From: an uncultured Clostridia bacterium | Lineage (GTDB): Bacteria > Bacillota > Clostridia > Oscillospirales > Ruminococcaceae | Length of the DNA: 64,000 nucleotides | Direction of reading: 5' to 3' | NCBI GenBank assembly: GCA_947586185.1 | Contig: CANPXN010000002.1 | Span: 62,001-126,000 of the forward strand | In this document: piece after piece, positions 63,238 to 64,000 of the stretch | Position numbering within the stretch: position 1 is the first letter of the stretch | Layout: every line of letters begins with the position of its first letter | Notes under the pieces: generated by a model | Told to the model about the DNA's origin: nothing | The model's input: the letters and a program-made list of their open reading frames with translations, nothing else | Databases searched by the model: none | Made by a program: the position numbers and the translations under genes

Positions 63238-63627
63238 ATGAATGAAATTGATTTACGAAGAATATCCACGCCTATTACTACGGGCATCCCACAGATCGTA
63301 CCAACTGATCTTACAGAGGTTGCGTCTACAAAATCCTTTAAGGATATTCTACAGGAACAGCTGGATGAAATTTCTCACGTAAACTTTTCAAAGCATGCGA
63401 TGAATCGTGTGATGGAGCGCAATATTGATTTGTCGGAAGAAAATCTCGCCAGACTTGATGAAGGCGTAAAGCTTGCAGAGGAGAAGGGACTTGATGATAC
63501 CCTTATACTTATAGATTCTGCGGCATTTATTGTCAGCGTCAAGAACAACATAGTGATCACCACTGTTGGTAAGGACGAGATGACTGGAAATGTTTTTACA
63601 AATATTGACGGAACTGTTATAGTATAG
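63238..63627 (+). CDS. TIGR02530-family flagellar operon protein
   Basis: This is a 129-residue protein of the family usually found between flgD and flgE in Firmicutes. The signature is SKHAMNRVMERNIDLSEENL, then LDDTLILIDSAAFIVSVKNN. The function is not settled; a role in hook or export assembly is inferred from position. ATG 63238 follows AAAGGAG. A TTG frame opening at 63205 would run through that ribosome binding site. Confidence 0.92.
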   Translation: MNEIDLRRISTPITTGIPQIVPTDLTEVASTKSFKDILQEQLDEISHVNFSKHAMNRVMERNIDLSEENLARLDEGVKLAEEKGLDDTLILIDSAAFIVSVKNNIVITTVGKDEMTGNVFTNIDGTVIV

Positions 63628-63710
63628 CCGGACCTTTATGGAAGCTATTATGCGCCTGAATGACGGATGGCGCATGGGCAGTTCCTCATATGACAGGAGG
63701 AAATTTAACA

Positions 63711-64000
63711 ATGGTTAGATCAATGTATTCCGGCGTTGCTGGAATGAGGTCACATCAAACAAGAATGGATGTTATAGGTAACAATATTTCAAATGTTAAT
63801 ACCTATGGATACAAGTCATCAAGAGCAACATTTAGAGATGTTTACTATCAGACAAACTCAGCCGCTTCCGCAGCAACTGCAACAAGCGGCGGTACAAATC
63901 CGACTCAGGTAGGTTACGGTGCAAAGCTTGCAAGCGTTGACGTTAACCACTCACAGTCTGTAATGTCAACAACCGGTTATACTCTTGACGTTGCGATAGC
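63711..64000 (+). CDS. flgE: flagellar hook protein FlgE, 5' part
   Basis: The window ends after about 96 codons. The start MVRSMYSGVAGMRSHQTRMD, then VIGNNISNVNTYGYKSSRAT, is the flagellar rod/hook signature, and the continuation FRDVYYQTNSAASAATATSG fits FlgE of Clostridia. FlgE subunits build the curved hook. AGGAGG lies 11 bases before the ATG. The gene is incomplete only because the window stops. Confidence 0.95.
   Translation, partial: MVRSMYSGVAGMRSHQTRMDVIGNNISNVNTYGYKSSRATFRDVYYQTNSAASAATATSGGTNPTQVGYGAKLASVDVNHSQSVMSTTGYTLDVAI

Noticed and set aside
1..64000. CRISPR arrays, tRNA or rRNA genes
   Set aside because: I saw no regularly spaced repeats and no tRNA-like GGTTCGAATCC arm or rRNA segment on either strand. 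A tRNAscan or CRISPR finder run would settle this.

Overview
The window looks like chromosomal DNA from a low-GC, motile, endospore-forming member of the Clostridia, probably a Ruminococcus-like Oscillospiraceae species. I infer this from a type III glutamine synthetase (the GlnN class), SpoIIID and an alpha/beta-type small acid-soluble spore protein, a clostridial-order flagellar operon, strong AGGAGG ribosome binding sites and canonical TTGACA/TATAAT promoters. No rRNA, tRNA or CRISPR array was seen.

Layout. 1-5.1 kb: end of rpsR, small genes, then recD2-comF-mreB. 5.2-12.5 kb: an acidic hypothetical protein, ydcF-like-thiW-thiM (thiazole salvage), a secreted beta-helix/fibronectin protein and a K+(Na+)/H+ antiporter. 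12.5-18 kb: small genes, spoIIID, a radical SAM enzyme, an amidase, a VanY-like protein, and several palindromic intergenic elements. 18-20.2 kb: glnN behind an attenuator-like leader. 20.5-26.4 kb: an accessory block of visibly different composition, with a ribbon-helix-helix-like protein, two hybrid sensor kinases and an IS3-type relic. 26.5-30.7 kb: three GyrI-domain proteins, a spore protein and a Cu/Zn-SOD-like protein. 30.8-40.5 kb: mostly minus strand, carrying a PH-domain protein, TSCPD, malic enzyme, PHP and radC-uvrB-uvrA. 40.7-47 kb: a pseudouridine synthase, ACT-hom, metY and a Na+/solute symporter. 47.3-54.9 kb: NUDIX-nth, secA and a UPF1-like helicase. 55-64 kb: the start of a flagellar operon, flgB-flgC-fliE-fliF-fliG-fliH-fliI-fliJ-fliK-flgD-(TIGR02530 family)-flgE, cut off by the window end.

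The most interesting signal is not a protein. It is a family of about 90-140 nt structured intergenic elements with four copies (1068-1203, 34404-34540, 40505-40591, 47062-47192). Each has a small hairpin, a long hairpin whose arms show compensating changes between copies, and in the longer copies a third hairpin. Three copies lie directly between a recognisable promoter and the first gene of an operon, in the same orientation, and all three operons hold DNA repair or nucleotide-sanitation genes (recD2; radC-uvrB-uvrA; nudix-nth). The family is either a dispersed miniature element or a cis-acting leader RNA. A second family with gaagacaagt/acttgtcttc ends is also scattered here. Other regulatory structure includes an ANTAR-like hexaloop attenuator before glnN, a possible switching leader before metY, a terminator-like leader before the antiporter and a MerR-type 19-bp-spacer promoter.
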